The position numbers were made by a program, and so were the translations under genes. From positions 1-64,000 of the forward strand of contig JANLPV010000166.1 in NCBI GenBank assembly GCA_031367435.1: a stretch of DNA of 64,000 bases, read 5' to 3'. The DNA comes from WLMZ01 sp031367435. Lineage in GTDB: Bacteria; Actinomycetota; Acidimicrobiia; Acidimicrobiales; Ilumatobacteraceae. Below are positions 45,590-54,181 of the stretch, piece after piece (position 1 is the stretch's first letter; the number at the start of each line of letters is the position of its first letter). The notes beneath the pieces are model-generated. The model searched no databases. It was not told the DNA's origin and saw only the letters and a program-made list of their open reading frames with translations.

Positions 45590-45649
45590 CCCACTTGCTA
45601 TTTCCGTTGCCCACTTGTTGTTTCCGTTGCCTACCTGTTGTTTCCGTTG
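45590..45649. repeat. Three 20-bp tandem repeats in the ahcY leader
   Basis: CCCACTTGCTATTTCCGTTG, CCCACTTGTTGTTTCCGTTG and CCTACCTGTTGTTTCCGTTG, ending directly before the ribosome site GGAGGA at 45649-45654. T-rich against the local composition. Any role in ahcY control is unknown. Confidence 0.85.
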
Positions 45650-45661
45650 GAGGAACTGTCC

Positions 45662-47128
45662 ATGACCTCGTCACTCGCCGAGCGCCGCGATTTCCGCGTC
45701 GCCGATCTCACTCTTGCCCCGTTCGGTCGTAAGGAGATTCACCTTGCCGAACATGAAATGCCCGGGCTGCGCGCCCTACGCAAAGAATATGGCCCGTCAA
45801 AGCCGCTCAAGGGCGCACGCATCAGCGGTTCACTGCACATGACGATTCAGACGGCGGTGCTCATCGAGACCCTCGTCGAGCTCGGTGCCGAGGTTCGGTG
45901 GGCGAGCTGCAATATCTTCTCCACGCAAGACCACGCCGCGGCCGCCGTTGCGGTTGGTCCGAATGGCACCGCTGAAGATCCGCAGGGCGTGCCCGTGTTT
46001 GCGTGGAAGGGCGAGACACTCGAAGAATACTGGTGGTGCACCGACCAGATGATGACGTGGCCAGCTGATGTGAATGGTCATCAGCAGGGACCGAACATGA
46101 TCCTCGATGACGGTGGAGACGCAACGCTGCTCGTACATAAGGGTGTTGAGTTCGAGAAGTCGGGCGAAGTCCCCGACCCCACCACCGCCAGTAATCCTGA
46201 GTTTGCGATCGTGCTTGGACTGCTCCAGCGCAGCCTGCGCACCGAGCCCACAAAGTGGACCCAGCTCGCCGCCGGAATCAAGGGTGTCACCGAAGAGACC
46301 ACCACCGGCGTGATGCGCCTGTACAAGATGTTCGAGCGTGGCGAGCTGTTGTTCCCCGCGATCAACGTCAACGACTCGGTGACGAAGAGCAAGTTCGACA
46401 ACTTGTACGGCTGTCGCCATTCGTTGGTCGATGCGATCTGTCGCGCCACCGACGTCATGCTCGCCGGCAAGGTTGCAGTTGTCTGTGGTTACGGCGACGT
46501 CGGCAAGGGTTGCGCACAGGCATTACGCGGCCAGGGTTGTCGCGTCGTCATCACCGAGATCGACCCGATCAGCGCGTTGCAGGCAGCGATGGAGGGCTAT
46601 CAGGTCACCACCATCGAAGATGCCGTGGCCTCCGCCGACATCTTCGTGTCTGCCACCGGCAACGACCACATCATCACCGCAGAGCACATGGGTCAGATGA
46701 AGCACAACGCGATCGTGTGCAACATCGGTCACTTCGACAGCGAGATCGATATGGCCGGTCTCGCGCGCAGTGGTGCCAGCCGTGACGAATTGAAGCCTGG
46801 AACAGATCTGTGGACGTTCGACGACGGCCACGCCGTGATCGTGTTGGCCGAAGGTCGGCTCGTGAACCTTGGCTGCGCCACCGGACATCCGAGCTTTGTG
46901 ATGAGCTGCTCGTTCACGAATCAGGTCATCGCTCAAATGGAACTTTTCAATAACCTCGACGCGTACCCGCTTGGTGTGTATGTGTTGCCCAAGAAGCTCG
47001 ATGAGAAGGTGGCGTTGCTGCATCTCGATGCACTCGGTGTGAAGCTCACCAAGCTCACCGATGAGCAGGCCGATTACTTGGGCATCGATCCGAGTGGTCC
47101 GTTCAAGAGCGAGCGTTACCGCTACTAG
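45662..47128 (+). CDS. ahcY: Adenosylhomocysteinase
   Basis: Hydrolyses S-adenosylhomocysteine to adenosine and homocysteine, removing the inhibitory product of methyltransferases. The 488-aa protein shows the substrate motif ISGSLHMTIQTAVLIETLV, the WASCNIFSTQDHAAAA block, the NAD fold CGYGDVGKGCAQALRGQG, and the C-terminal KSERYRY that closes the site. The actinobacterial insertion (about residues 150-190, GDATLLVHKGVEF) is present. The ATG at 45662 follows GGAGGAACTGTCC. Transcription ends at a strong terminator 26 bp on. Confidence 0.96.
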   Translation: MTSSLAERRDFRVADLTLAPFGRKEIHLAEHEMPGLRALRKEYGPSKPLKGARISGSLHMTIQTAVLIETLVELGAEVRWASCNIFSTQDHAAAAVAVGPNGTAEDPQGVPVFAWKGETLEEYWWCTDQMMTWPADVNGHQQGPNMILDDGGDATLLVHKGVEFEKSGEVPDPTTASNPEFAIVLGLLQRSLRTEPTKWTQLAAGIKGVTEETTTGVMRLYKMFERGELLFPAINVNDSVTKSKFDNLYGCRHSLVDAICRATDVMLAGKVAVVCGYGDVGKGCAQALRGQGCRVVITEIDPISALQAAMEGYQVTTIEDAVASADIFVSATGNDHIITAEHMGQMKHNAIVCNIGHFDSEIDMAGLARSGASRDELKPGTDLWTFDDGHAVIVLAEGRLVNLGCATGHPSFVMSCSFTNQVIAQMELFNNLDAYPLGVYVLPKKLDEKVALLHLDALGVKLTKLTDEQADYLGIDPSGPFKSERYRY

Positions 47129-47153
47129 ACCTACCCAGTCGGCGAGATTTCTC

Positions 47154-47190
47154 AAGAGCGATGTGATCGACAGTCGATCACATCGCTCTT
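47154..47190. terminator. Bidirectional factor-independent terminator
   Basis: A perfect 17-bp stem, AAGAGCGATGTGATCGA paired with its complement, with a 3-nt CAG loop. It lies between convergent ahcY and the YczE-like gene; a short T-containing run follows in the plus direction (TTCACATTT) and a T-rich run exists for the minus direction. Confidence 0.85.
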
Positions 47191-47943
47191 TCACATTTCC
47201 GAAATGGCAGGCGTCATGAGCGACGTCGAACGCAGACTCGCGTCGAGCGGAGGTAGCGAGAGACGCGGCAGCGTGAGCTGCACTAACGGTCCGATGCCGA
47301 ACATGAAGATCAGCGTGCCGACGCCGGGACGCACACCGAGCAGCACGCCTCCGATACCTACGCAGAGTTCGATGATCGTACGCGACAAGCGCACACTGAG
47401 CCCGCGTTGTTTGAATCCCATCATCAAGCCATCGCGAGGACCGGGGCCGAGTCCGGCTCCGATGTAAAGACCCGACCCGATTGCAATGATCACGATGCCG
47501 ACGGCGAGATACACCACGCGGGTGACAAGACGATCACTGTCTGGAAGGTGCGCCCCGACAAGATCTACAACGAGTCCGATTTCGATTGCGTTCAAAATGG
47601 TTCCAACGCCAGGGCGTTGGCGCAGGGGGATCCAGGCGAGAAGAATCAGAAAGCCAACACCTTCGATGATTACCCCAACACTGATTCCGGTCTTGCGGCT
47701 GATGCCCTGATGCAGCATGTCCCAAGGTGCCGCGCCCAATTGAGCGTGCAGTATCAACGAAATGCCGGCACCGAACATGGCAAGGCCGCCGATGCAGCGC
47801 GTCAGGCGATTGACCCAGTCACTGACAGCGGATCGTGGCGTGTATTCACGTGTTGAGATCAGTGCGATCGAGGAAACCACGGCCAGCACGGTATCGCAGC
47901 CCGCAGTCGCAGAGGCGATCAATGTGCCGGCCGCTGTGACCAT
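47191..47943 (-). CDS. YczE/YitT-like integral membrane protein
   Basis: A 250-aa protein with about six spans. It has FGAGISLILHAQLGAAPWD, GISVGVIIEGVGFLILLAW, AIGSGLYIGAGLGPGPRDGL, and GVRPGVGTLIFMFGIGPL, the Gly-rich repeat pattern typical of YczE-type permeases; some homologues are annotated as transporters. The start is unsure: ATG 47943 adds a weak N-terminal segment and later GTGs at 47889 or 47880 are possible. It shares the terminator with ahcY. Confidence 0.75.
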   Translation of the reverse strand: MVTAAGTLIASATAGCDTVLAVVSSIALISTREYTPRSAVSDWVNRLTRCIGGLAMFGAGISLILHAQLGAAPWDMLHQGISRKTGISVGVIIEGVGFLILLAWIPLRQRPGVGTILNAIEIGLVVDLVGAHLPDSDRLVTRVVYLAVGIVIIAIGSGLYIGAGLGPGPRDGLMMGFKQRGLSVRLSRTIIELCVGIGGVLLGVRPGVGTLIFMFGIGPLVQLTLPRLSLPPLDASLRSTSLMTPAISEM

Positions 47944-48073
47944 TTGGAGGTACTACTTCTACCTGTCTGTGGAGGATCTGTGACACACCCCGCGTGCACA
48001 CTCGGGCTGCAGGTGCGACGGTCATCGCCTCGCCGCTTCGGCCACATTCTGCGTCCCTCCGAAGGAGATGCTC

Positions 48074-49189
48074 ATGAACGTCCGTTCTACTCGCCACCAA
48101 TCCGCCAGGAACCTGGCCAGCTCGCCTACGTTGTGGGACGTGGCATCCGCTGCACCTCCGAGTTCCATGGAAGAGGTGCTGCGGCGCGTATCGACCTTCC
48201 CGCGCTTGCGCTACATGGGGTCGAAGTACCGCCTCGTGCCCCATCTTGGCGAGCTCTTCGCCGAGCTGGGTGGGTCCACCGCGCTCGACGCTTTCAGCGG
48301 GAGTGGCGTTGTGTCGTACACCCTCAAGTGCCTTGGGTACGAGGTCACCTCGAACGACTTCCTCGCCTTTCCGAGTGTAATCGCCGGCGCTGCCGTTGCC
48401 AATCAGCGCACGAAGCTCTCGGACGCGGAGGTGGCCTGCATCGTCGGCCCGTCGCTGGATGGGCGCGACTTCATCCAGACGACCTTCGACGGCCTGTACT
48501 TCACCGCAGCGGACCGGGAGTTCCTGGACTCGGCGTGGTCGCACATCGACGAGCTTCAGGGTGCCAAGCGCTCACTGGCCATCTCGGCCCTAGTGCTCGC
48601 GGCCGCACGGAAGCAGCCGCGAGGAGTGTTCACGTTCACCGAGCTGCGCTATGACGACGGCCGGCGGGCCCTACGCCTTCCCCTCCGTGAACACTTCGTC
48701 GAGACCGTCGCGGAGTACAACTCGGTGGTGTTCGACAGCGGCGCGAAGTGCCGGGCCATGCAGTCCGATGTGTTTGACGTCGACCCCTCGTTCGATCTTG
48801 TTTACCTTGATCCCCCGTACGCGCCGCCTCGGGACGACAACTGCTACATCAAGCGGTACCACTTCCTCGAAGGTCTGAGCGTCTATTGGCGAAACCAAGA
48901 GATCATGCATGAGACCAAGACGAAGAAGCTTGCGAAGCGGTACACGCCGTTCAGCTACAAGCACACGATCACGGATGCGCTGCGGGATCTCTTCAAGAGG
49001 TTCTCGGAATCGATGATCGTGTTGTCGTACTCGTCGAACGCGGTTCCTGACGCCGCCACCATCGAGGCCCTGCTCCGCGACTTCAAGGACGACGTCGAGG
49101 TGAGGAGAATCGACCATCGATACCACTTCGGAACGCACTCGACCGCTCAGCGGCGCGAGGCAGTCGAATACCTCTTCATTGGGAGATGA
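48074..49189 (+). CDS. DNA adenine-N6 methyltransferase (D12/alpha class)
   Basis: A 371-aa methyltransferase with motif X MGSKYRLVPHLGELF, motif I ALDAFSGSGVVSYTLK, and catalytic motif IV DPPY, in the order X-I-IV of alpha-class D12 enzymes such as Dam and M.DpnII. It would modify adenine in the recognition site of its partner nuclease. The ATG at 48074 is 7 nt after AAGGAG; the ATG at 48068 adds two residues. It overlaps the next gene by 4 bp (ATGA). It sits in a stretch that otherwise goes ahcY to comF. Confidence 0.88.
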   Translation: MNVRSTRHQSARNLASSPTLWDVASAAPPSSMEEVLRRVSTFPRLRYMGSKYRLVPHLGELFAELGGSTALDAFSGSGVVSYTLKCLGYEVTSNDFLAFPSVIAGAAVANQRTKLSDAEVACIVGPSLDGRDFIQTTFDGLYFTAADREFLDSAWSHIDELQGAKRSLAISALVLAAARKQPRGVFTFTELRYDDGRRALRLPLREHFVETVAEYNSVVFDSGAKCRAMQSDVFDVDPSFDLVYLDPPYAPPRDDNCYIKRYHFLEGLSVYWRNQEIMHETKTKKLAKRYTPFSYKHTITDALRDLFKRFSESMIVLSYSSNAVPDAATIEALLRDFKDDVEVRRIDHRYHFGTHSTAQRREAVEYLFIGR

Positions 49190-50028
49190 CGATTTCTGCG
49201 TTCGACGAATACCTCAACTCCCTCTCGCAGCTGAGAAATCCCTTCGACCCCACCGTGCCTACTGCGGATGGCGAGGAGATTCGGACGGTGGCCGGTGCGC
49301 TCGCCACCCTCGCGAAAGTCGATCGGAAGTCGCTGGCCGACTTCATCGCTGAAGCGCCTGACGCCGTTCCTGTTCTCGGTCTCGCGGTCGGATTGACGAG
49401 GGAGAAGCTGAAGAACGTCCTCAAGCATCATTTGGGCTCTGCCGGGTGGGTCACCCTTGCACGCGATCGCCCCTCGGATCTCGTAGAGATGCTCGACAAG
49501 AACTACGACGCCGTTCGTTTGATCAATGAGCAGCGGACGCGTACGTACGACTTCGGAGATGTTCTCGTCGCGCGTGCGCGCACGCGGCGCACGGCAACGG
49601 ACGCTGGCGCGACTGGACGCCGCGTCGAGGATGAGATCGAGCGCGTCGCGAAGGACTTGGGATTGCCGTGCGTCACACGCACCCGATTCGAGGGGCGTAA
49701 CGGATTGACGGCACCGTGCGATTTGGCCATTCCGGCTGGCGGGGCCGAAGCGCGGATAGTGGTTGCTGCGAAGGGCTTCGACTCGACGGGGTCAAAGCTC
49801 ACCAACGCGGTACGCGAGGTTGAGGAGATGGCCGAGAAACGTCTGCCGTCGCAATACGTCATGGCAGCGGTCGACGGCATCGGGTGGAAGAGCAGGGTCA
49901 AGGACCTTCGGCGCATCCATGACCTGTTCGAGACGAAGCAGATCGACGGGCTGTACACGCTCACGGCGCTCGGTGCGTTCCGAACGGACCTTGAGGCCGC
50001 AGCGAAGCGCCTCGGCCTGCTGCCCTGA
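49186..50028 (+). CDS. Probable type II restriction endonuclease (DpnII-like)
   Basis: A 280-aa protein with a helical N-terminal half (TISAFDEYLNSLSQLRNPFD...). The C-terminal half contains RFEGRNGLTAPCDLAIPAG and ARIVVAAKGFDSTGSKLTNA, which fits a PD-(D/E)xK nuclease: Asp in CDL, then A-x-K instead of the usual E-x-K. Its translation is coupled to the methyltransferase, supporting the reading as the cognate nuclease. Catalytic Glu is not obvious; recognition sequence unknown. Arg codons AGA and AGG occur, which are rare elsewhere here. Confidence 0.75.
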   Translation: MTISAFDEYLNSLSQLRNPFDPTVPTADGEEIRTVAGALATLAKVDRKSLADFIAEAPDAVPVLGLAVGLTREKLKNVLKHHLGSAGWVTLARDRPSDLVEMLDKNYDAVRLINEQRTRTYDFGDVLVARARTRRTATDAGATGRRVEDEIERVAKDLGLPCVTRTRFEGRNGLTAPCDLAIPAGGAEARIVVAAKGFDSTGSKLTNAVREVEEMAEKRLPSQYVMAAVDGIGWKSRVKDLRRIHDLFETKQIDGLYTLTALGAFRTDLEAAAKRLGLLP

Positions 50029-50074
50029 AGGCCGGTTGCCCCTTCTGCACTCTGTAACACCCCGTTGTTAGAAC

Positions 50075-50827
50075 ATGCACATGTTGATGAAACGTTGCGC
50101 AGGTTGCCGGGAGCCCGGGGTCGAGTTGTGCCGTCGTTGCCGATTTGCTTTGGCCGCAGCCCCACCAATAGTCACCGCGTCCGGCATCATCGCCGCCACG
50201 CAGTATGCGGGTCTGTCAAAAGACCTTGTGCTCGGCTTGAAGTTTCGTAACCGCCGTCGTCTGGCGCAGCACTTAGCTGAACAGCTCAGTCGTCGGCTCG
50301 ATCCAACGCAGATCGATGTCATCACGTGGGCACCAACGAGTTCGCGCCGGGCGCGTCAGCGCGGGTACGACCAAGCAGAACTCTTGGCCAGGGCTCTTGC
50401 CGCTCGGTGGCGAAAGCCGTGTCGGCGCATGTTGTTTCGTCGTCATGGCCCCGCACAGACGGGCCGCAATCGCCACGACCGCCTGCACGGCCCGTCGTTC
50501 GCGTCGCGTTCTCTTCGTCATCCGCCGCGCGTGTTGGTCATCGACGATGTGGTCACAACGGGTGCCACGTTGCATGCAGCCCGTGCCGCGTTACTCGCCG
50601 CCGGCGCTCGATCCGTCACGCTCGCAGCTGTTGCCGCGACTCCCGAGGCCGCTGGTCAGGTCAAACCCGCGAGACGTTCCACGGTCGCGATCGCGGGACC
50701 ACTGTCCACATCCACCAGCACACCGAATATCCCGAGTCGATCTGCGGCTTGCACGTTCGATAACACGTCGTCCAAAAACGCGCTGCGGCCGGCAACGGCG
50801 TTGAGCCTGGTAAGAGCCAATTCGTAG
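50075..50827 (+). CDS. ComF-family phosphoribosyltransferase-like protein
   Basis: A 250-aa protein with the ComFC zinc-finger head CAGCREPGVELCRRC, then the amidophosphoribosyltransferase fold, with APTSSRRARQRGYDQAELLA and the PRPP loop VLVIDDVVTTGATLHAA. Homologues act in competence or nucleotide salvage; role here unknown. The last 57 codons run antisense through the convergent HAD gene and look unlike the family, whose usual end is near LAAVAATP. The original stop may have been lost. Starts at ATG 50075, 50081 or 50087. In mycobacteria a ComF gene also precedes secA. Confidence 0.8.
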   Translation: MHMLMKRCAGCREPGVELCRRCRFALAAAPPIVTASGIIAATQYAGLSKDLVLGLKFRNRRRLAQHLAEQLSRRLDPTQIDVITWAPTSSRRARQRGYDQAELLARALAARWRKPCRRMLFRRHGPAQTGRNRHDRLHGPSFASRSLRHPPRVLVIDDVVTTGATLHAARAALLAAGARSVTLAAVAATPEAAGQVKPARRSTVAIAGPLSTSTSTPNIPSRSAACTFDNTSSKNALRPATALSLVRANS

Positions 50828-51321
50828 ATGGCCGCGTTCGGTTTACGCAGGCCGACCTCGTGACTGTCAACGATGTCGTCGAACAACTCGTCATAGGGCA
50901 GCATCGACCGCCAGAGCTCACGGAACTCGCGCACGTTGTTGGTGAGGATGCCGGTGCGTAATCCGGCGCCGCGTAGGCGCACCACCAAGTCGACCATGTC
51001 GGTGTTGGGTTCGAACGTCATCAAAGGCCCCGTGTGATTCGCCGCTGGCATCGGCATCTCGATACCTATCTCGGCCAGGCCCGCTCTGTTCAGCCGACGA
51101 ACCTCCGCGAAGGAGATCTCTCCGCGCTCCAAGCGGTGCCATGGGTGATCGTTGTCCTCGCCGTACTCGCCCATGAACACCCGCAATGCGGCATCGGCCT
51201 TGTCGGGTGGAAACCGGCGCACCACGTCGCTCTGACGACCGTTGCGCATGAGGACACCACCCAAATCGAAGATGACGGTGTCGATCTGACGAGTGGTCGT
51301 TGCAGGCACGTCCGACATCAT
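50656..51321 (-). CDS. HAD-superfamily hydrolase
   Basis: A 221-aa HAD-IA protein with VIFDLGGVLMRNG (motif I, only the first Asp of DxD kept), TGILTNNVRE (motif II), and VGLRKPNAAIYELALTRL with FLDDVLSNVQAA (motifs III-IV). The alpha-helical cap lies between motifs I and II. This resembles the epoxide-hydrolase N-terminal or phosphatase group; substrate unknown. Converges on and overlaps comF by 172 bp. Confidence 0.85.
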   Translation of the reverse strand: MMSDVPATTTRQIDTVIFDLGGVLMRNGRQSDVVRRFPPDKADAALRVFMGEYGEDNDHPWHRLERGEISFAEVRRLNRAGLAEIGIEMPMPAANHTGPLMTFEPNTDMVDLVVRLRGAGLRTGILTNNVREFRELWRSMLPYDELFDDIVDSHEVGLRKPNAAIYELALTRLNAVAGRSAFLDDVLSNVQAADRLGIFGVLVDVDSGPAIATVERLAGLT

Positions 51322-51351
51322 GTCTCACAGCAGCCGCCGCTGCCGAACCGA

Positions 51352-51357
51352 TAGGCT
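51352..51357 (+). promoter_or_regulatory. -10 box close to secA start
   Basis: TAGGCT ends 10 nt before the ATG at 51368. Suggests a leader of only a few nt. Confidence 0.35.
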
Positions 51358-51367
51358 CTGACCTCGC

Positions 51368-54160
51368 ATGGGTATTCTCGATCGCATCCTCCGCGCCGGT
51401 GAAGGCAAGAAGCTGAAGGCCCTCGAGGGCCTCGTTCCTGAAATCAACGCGCTCAGCAACTCCACCGCGGCGCTGTCCGACGACGCGCTACGGGCCAAGA
51501 CTGGCGAGTTCCGCCAACGCATAGAGAGGGGCGAGTCGCTCGACGATTTGCTCGTCGAAGCGTTCGCCGTCACCCGCGAGGCAGCGCAACGAACAATCGG
51601 TCAACGTCATTACGACGTGCAGCTGATGGGCGGCGCGGCGTTGCACTTCGGCTGGGTTGCCGAAATGAAGACCGGAGAGGGCAAGACGCTCGTATCCACG
51701 CTTCCGGCGTATCTCAACGGCGTTGGTGGAAAAGGCGTCCATCAGGTCACCACCAACGATTATCTGGCGCGACGAGACGCTGAATGGATGGGCCGCATCC
51801 ACAAGTGGATGGGGTTGCAGGTGGGTCTCGTCATCCCGGGATTCAAAGAGCATCCGCTCGAAAAGCGTGCCGCCTACGGAGCCGACATCACCTACGGCAC
51901 GAACAACGAGTTCGGGTTCGATTACTTGCGTGACAACATGGCACCCTCGCTCAACGAAAAGACCCAGCGCGGCCATAACTTCGCGATCGTTGACGAAGTC
52001 GACTCCATCCTCATCGACGAGGCCCGAACGCCGCTCATCATCAGCGGTCGTCTGGCCGACGCAGCAAAGTTGTATTACCGGTTTGCGTCCATTGTCCGGT
52101 CGCTTCGTCGAGATGTCGATTACGAAGTCGAAGAGGACAAGCGCATCGTGGTGCCGCTCGAGGCCGGCATCGACAAGGTCGAACAAGCCCTTGGTCTCGA
52201 CAACTTGTACGACGAAGTGCAGCAGAACCTCGTGCATCAGCTGCAGGTGGCCCTCAAAGCCAAAGAGCTGTACAAGCGCGACAAGGACTACATCATCCAA
52301 AACGGCGAGGTGAAAATCGTTGACGAGTTCACCGGTCGTGTACTCGATGGACGTCGCTGGAGCGAAGGCATCCACCAAGCGGTCGAAGCCAAAGAGGGCG
52401 TGAAGATCAAAGAAGAGAACCAGACGCTCGCGACAATCACGCTGCAGAACTACTTCCGCATGTACGACAAGCTCGCCGGGATGACCGGTACGGCCTCTAC
52501 CGAGGCTGCCGAGTTGAAGAACACCTACGGTCTCGACGTCGTGCCGATTCCGACCAACATGCCACTGGGTCGCGTCGATCAGCCTGATCTCATCTACAAA
52601 GGTGAGCCCAGTAAATTCGATGCAGTCGTCGAAGACATCGCCGAGCGGTTCGATCGCGGCCAACCGGTGTTGGTCGGCACCATCAGCGTCGAAAAGAGCG
52701 AGTACCTTTCGCGTCTGCTGCAGCAGCGAGGTGTCGATCATGAAGTGCTCAACGCGAAGCAGCACACACGTGAAGCCCAGATCGTCACGCAGGCCGGTCG
52801 TTTGCATGCGGTCACCGTTGCCACCAACATGGCCGGACGCGGCGTCGACATTCTGTTGGGCGGCAACCCCGAAGGTCTTGCCCGCGCGCAGACATTGAAG
52901 GAAGGCCACGCAGCCGAATTCATGGTCGACGACTTCGCGTTGGACCTGCCGATTGACGAAATGCCCGAAGATTTCCAGAATGCCAGAGCGGCAGCCTTCA
53001 AGCGTTACAACGAGCTGCTCGCCGAGTACACCGTCAGCTGCCGCGCCGAGGGTGACAAGGTGCGTGAGCTTGGTGGCCTGTATGTGCTCGGCACCGAGCG
53101 TCATGAGAGCCGTCGCATCGATAATCAGTTGCGTGGTCGTGCCGGGCGTCAGGGTGACCCTGGCGATAGTCGTTTCTATCTCAGCCTCGACGACGAGCTG
53201 ATGCGTCTGTTCGCCACCGGTGCACTGAGTTGGGTGATGGGCCGCGCGCTACCCGACGACGAGGCGATCGAAGCCAAGATGGTCACTAAGGCCATCGAAC
53301 GAGCACAGACCACGGTCGAGCAGCGCAACGGCGAGATCCGCAAGAACGTGCTCAAGTACGACGAAGTCATGAACGAGCAGCGCAAGATCATCTATCAGCG
53401 CCGCGATCAGATTCTCGAAGGTGCCGACCTTAAAGCCGGCGCTCTCGAATATCTCGCCGACGCGATCGACACGCTGATCGAGAGCCATTGCGTCAGTGAA
53501 GCCGACGACGAATGGGATATCGACGGCTTGGTCACAGAGCTTCGTTCGTTCTGGGATACACAGATCACCGAGGATCAACTCGCCAAGTGTCGCGATACCG
53601 ATGAGATGTACGACCTCGTAATGAAGGACGCAACCGCCTACTACGAGTTGCGCGAAGCAGAGCTCACCCCTGATGTCATGCGCGATGTCGAGCGCCAGGT
53701 GATGCTGCGCATCATCGATCAACGCTGGCGCGAGCACCTCGAAGAAATGGACTATCTGCAAGAGGGCATCAACCTGCGTGCGATGGGCCAGAAGGATCCA
53801 CTCACCGAGTGGCAGCGCGAGGGTTTCGAGATGTTCGCGGCGCTGATGAAGGGTGTTGCCCAAGACTTCGTGCGCTATGTGATGCACGTCCAAGTGGTGA
53901 AAGACGATGGCCCGGCGCAGGTCGTGCAGAACGTGCAGCAGACCTCCGCCGATAACGCCCAGTCGTCCGGGTTCCACGCTGCGGCACAAGTAGCCGCAGC
54001 CGATGGTGAGCTTGCGCCCGAGCTTGCTGCGTCCGCTGCCCAGGCCCCACAGAAGTCGATGCCGATCGTCAATGACGAATGGTCCAAGACCCCTCGCAAT
54101 GCCCCCTGTCCGTGTGGCTCCGGCAAGAAGTTCAAGGTGTGCCACGGCGCAACCATGTAG
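51368..54160 (+). CDS. secA: Preprotein translocase ATPase SecA
   Basis: ATP motor of the Sec export channel. The 930-aa protein has NBD1 with Walker A MKTGEGKTLV, Walker B VDEVDSILIDEAR, the PPXD (cross-linking) domain, NBD2 with NMAGRGVDILLGG, the HSD/HWD and the C-terminal zinc-binding CPCGSGKKFKVCHG. The last motif binds SecB-like partners or phospholipids. Length is that of the essential SecA1, not the shorter SecA2. prfB follows 21 bp on. Confidence 0.97.
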   Translation: MGILDRILRAGEGKKLKALEGLVPEINALSNSTAALSDDALRAKTGEFRQRIERGESLDDLLVEAFAVTREAAQRTIGQRHYDVQLMGGAALHFGWVAEMKTGEGKTLVSTLPAYLNGVGGKGVHQVTTNDYLARRDAEWMGRIHKWMGLQVGLVIPGFKEHPLEKRAAYGADITYGTNNEFGFDYLRDNMAPSLNEKTQRGHNFAIVDEVDSILIDEARTPLIISGRLADAAKLYYRFASIVRSLRRDVDYEVEEDKRIVVPLEAGIDKVEQALGLDNLYDEVQQNLVHQLQVALKAKELYKRDKDYIIQNGEVKIVDEFTGRVLDGRRWSEGIHQAVEAKEGVKIKEENQTLATITLQNYFRMYDKLAGMTGTASTEAAELKNTYGLDVVPIPTNMPLGRVDQPDLIYKGEPSKFDAVVEDIAERFDRGQPVLVGTISVEKSEYLSRLLQQRGVDHEVLNAKQHTREAQIVTQAGRLHAVTVATNMAGRGVDILLGGNPEGLARAQTLKEGHAAEFMVDDFALDLPIDEMPEDFQNARAAAFKRYNELLAEYTVSCRAEGDKVRELGGLYVLGTERHESRRIDNQLRGRAGRQGDPGDSRFYLSLDDELMRLFATGALSWVMGRALPDDEAIEAKMVTKAIERAQTTVEQRNGEIRKNVLKYDEVMNEQRKIIYQRRDQILEGADLKAGALEYLADAIDTLIESHCVSEADDEWDIDGLVTELRSFWDTQITEDQLAKCRDTDEMYDLVMKDATAYYELREAELTPDVMRDVERQVMLRIIDQRWREHLEEMDYLQEGINLRAMGQKDPLTEWQREGFEMFAALMKGVAQDFVRYVMHVQVVKDDGPAQVVQNVQQTSADNAQSSGFHAAAQVAAADGELAPELAASAAQAPQKSMPIVNDEWSKTPRNAPCPCGSGKKFKVCHGATM

Positions 54161-54181
54161 TCGCCTGAGGGCGACATCACC

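Noticed and set aside
45526..45661. SAH riboswitch before ahcY
   Set aside because: No recognisable conserved core or pseudoknot; only a simple tandem repeat is seen.
51488..53104. 538-codon open frame opposite secA
   Set aside because: SecA motifs lie throughout the plus strand; the antisense protein has no recognisable domain.
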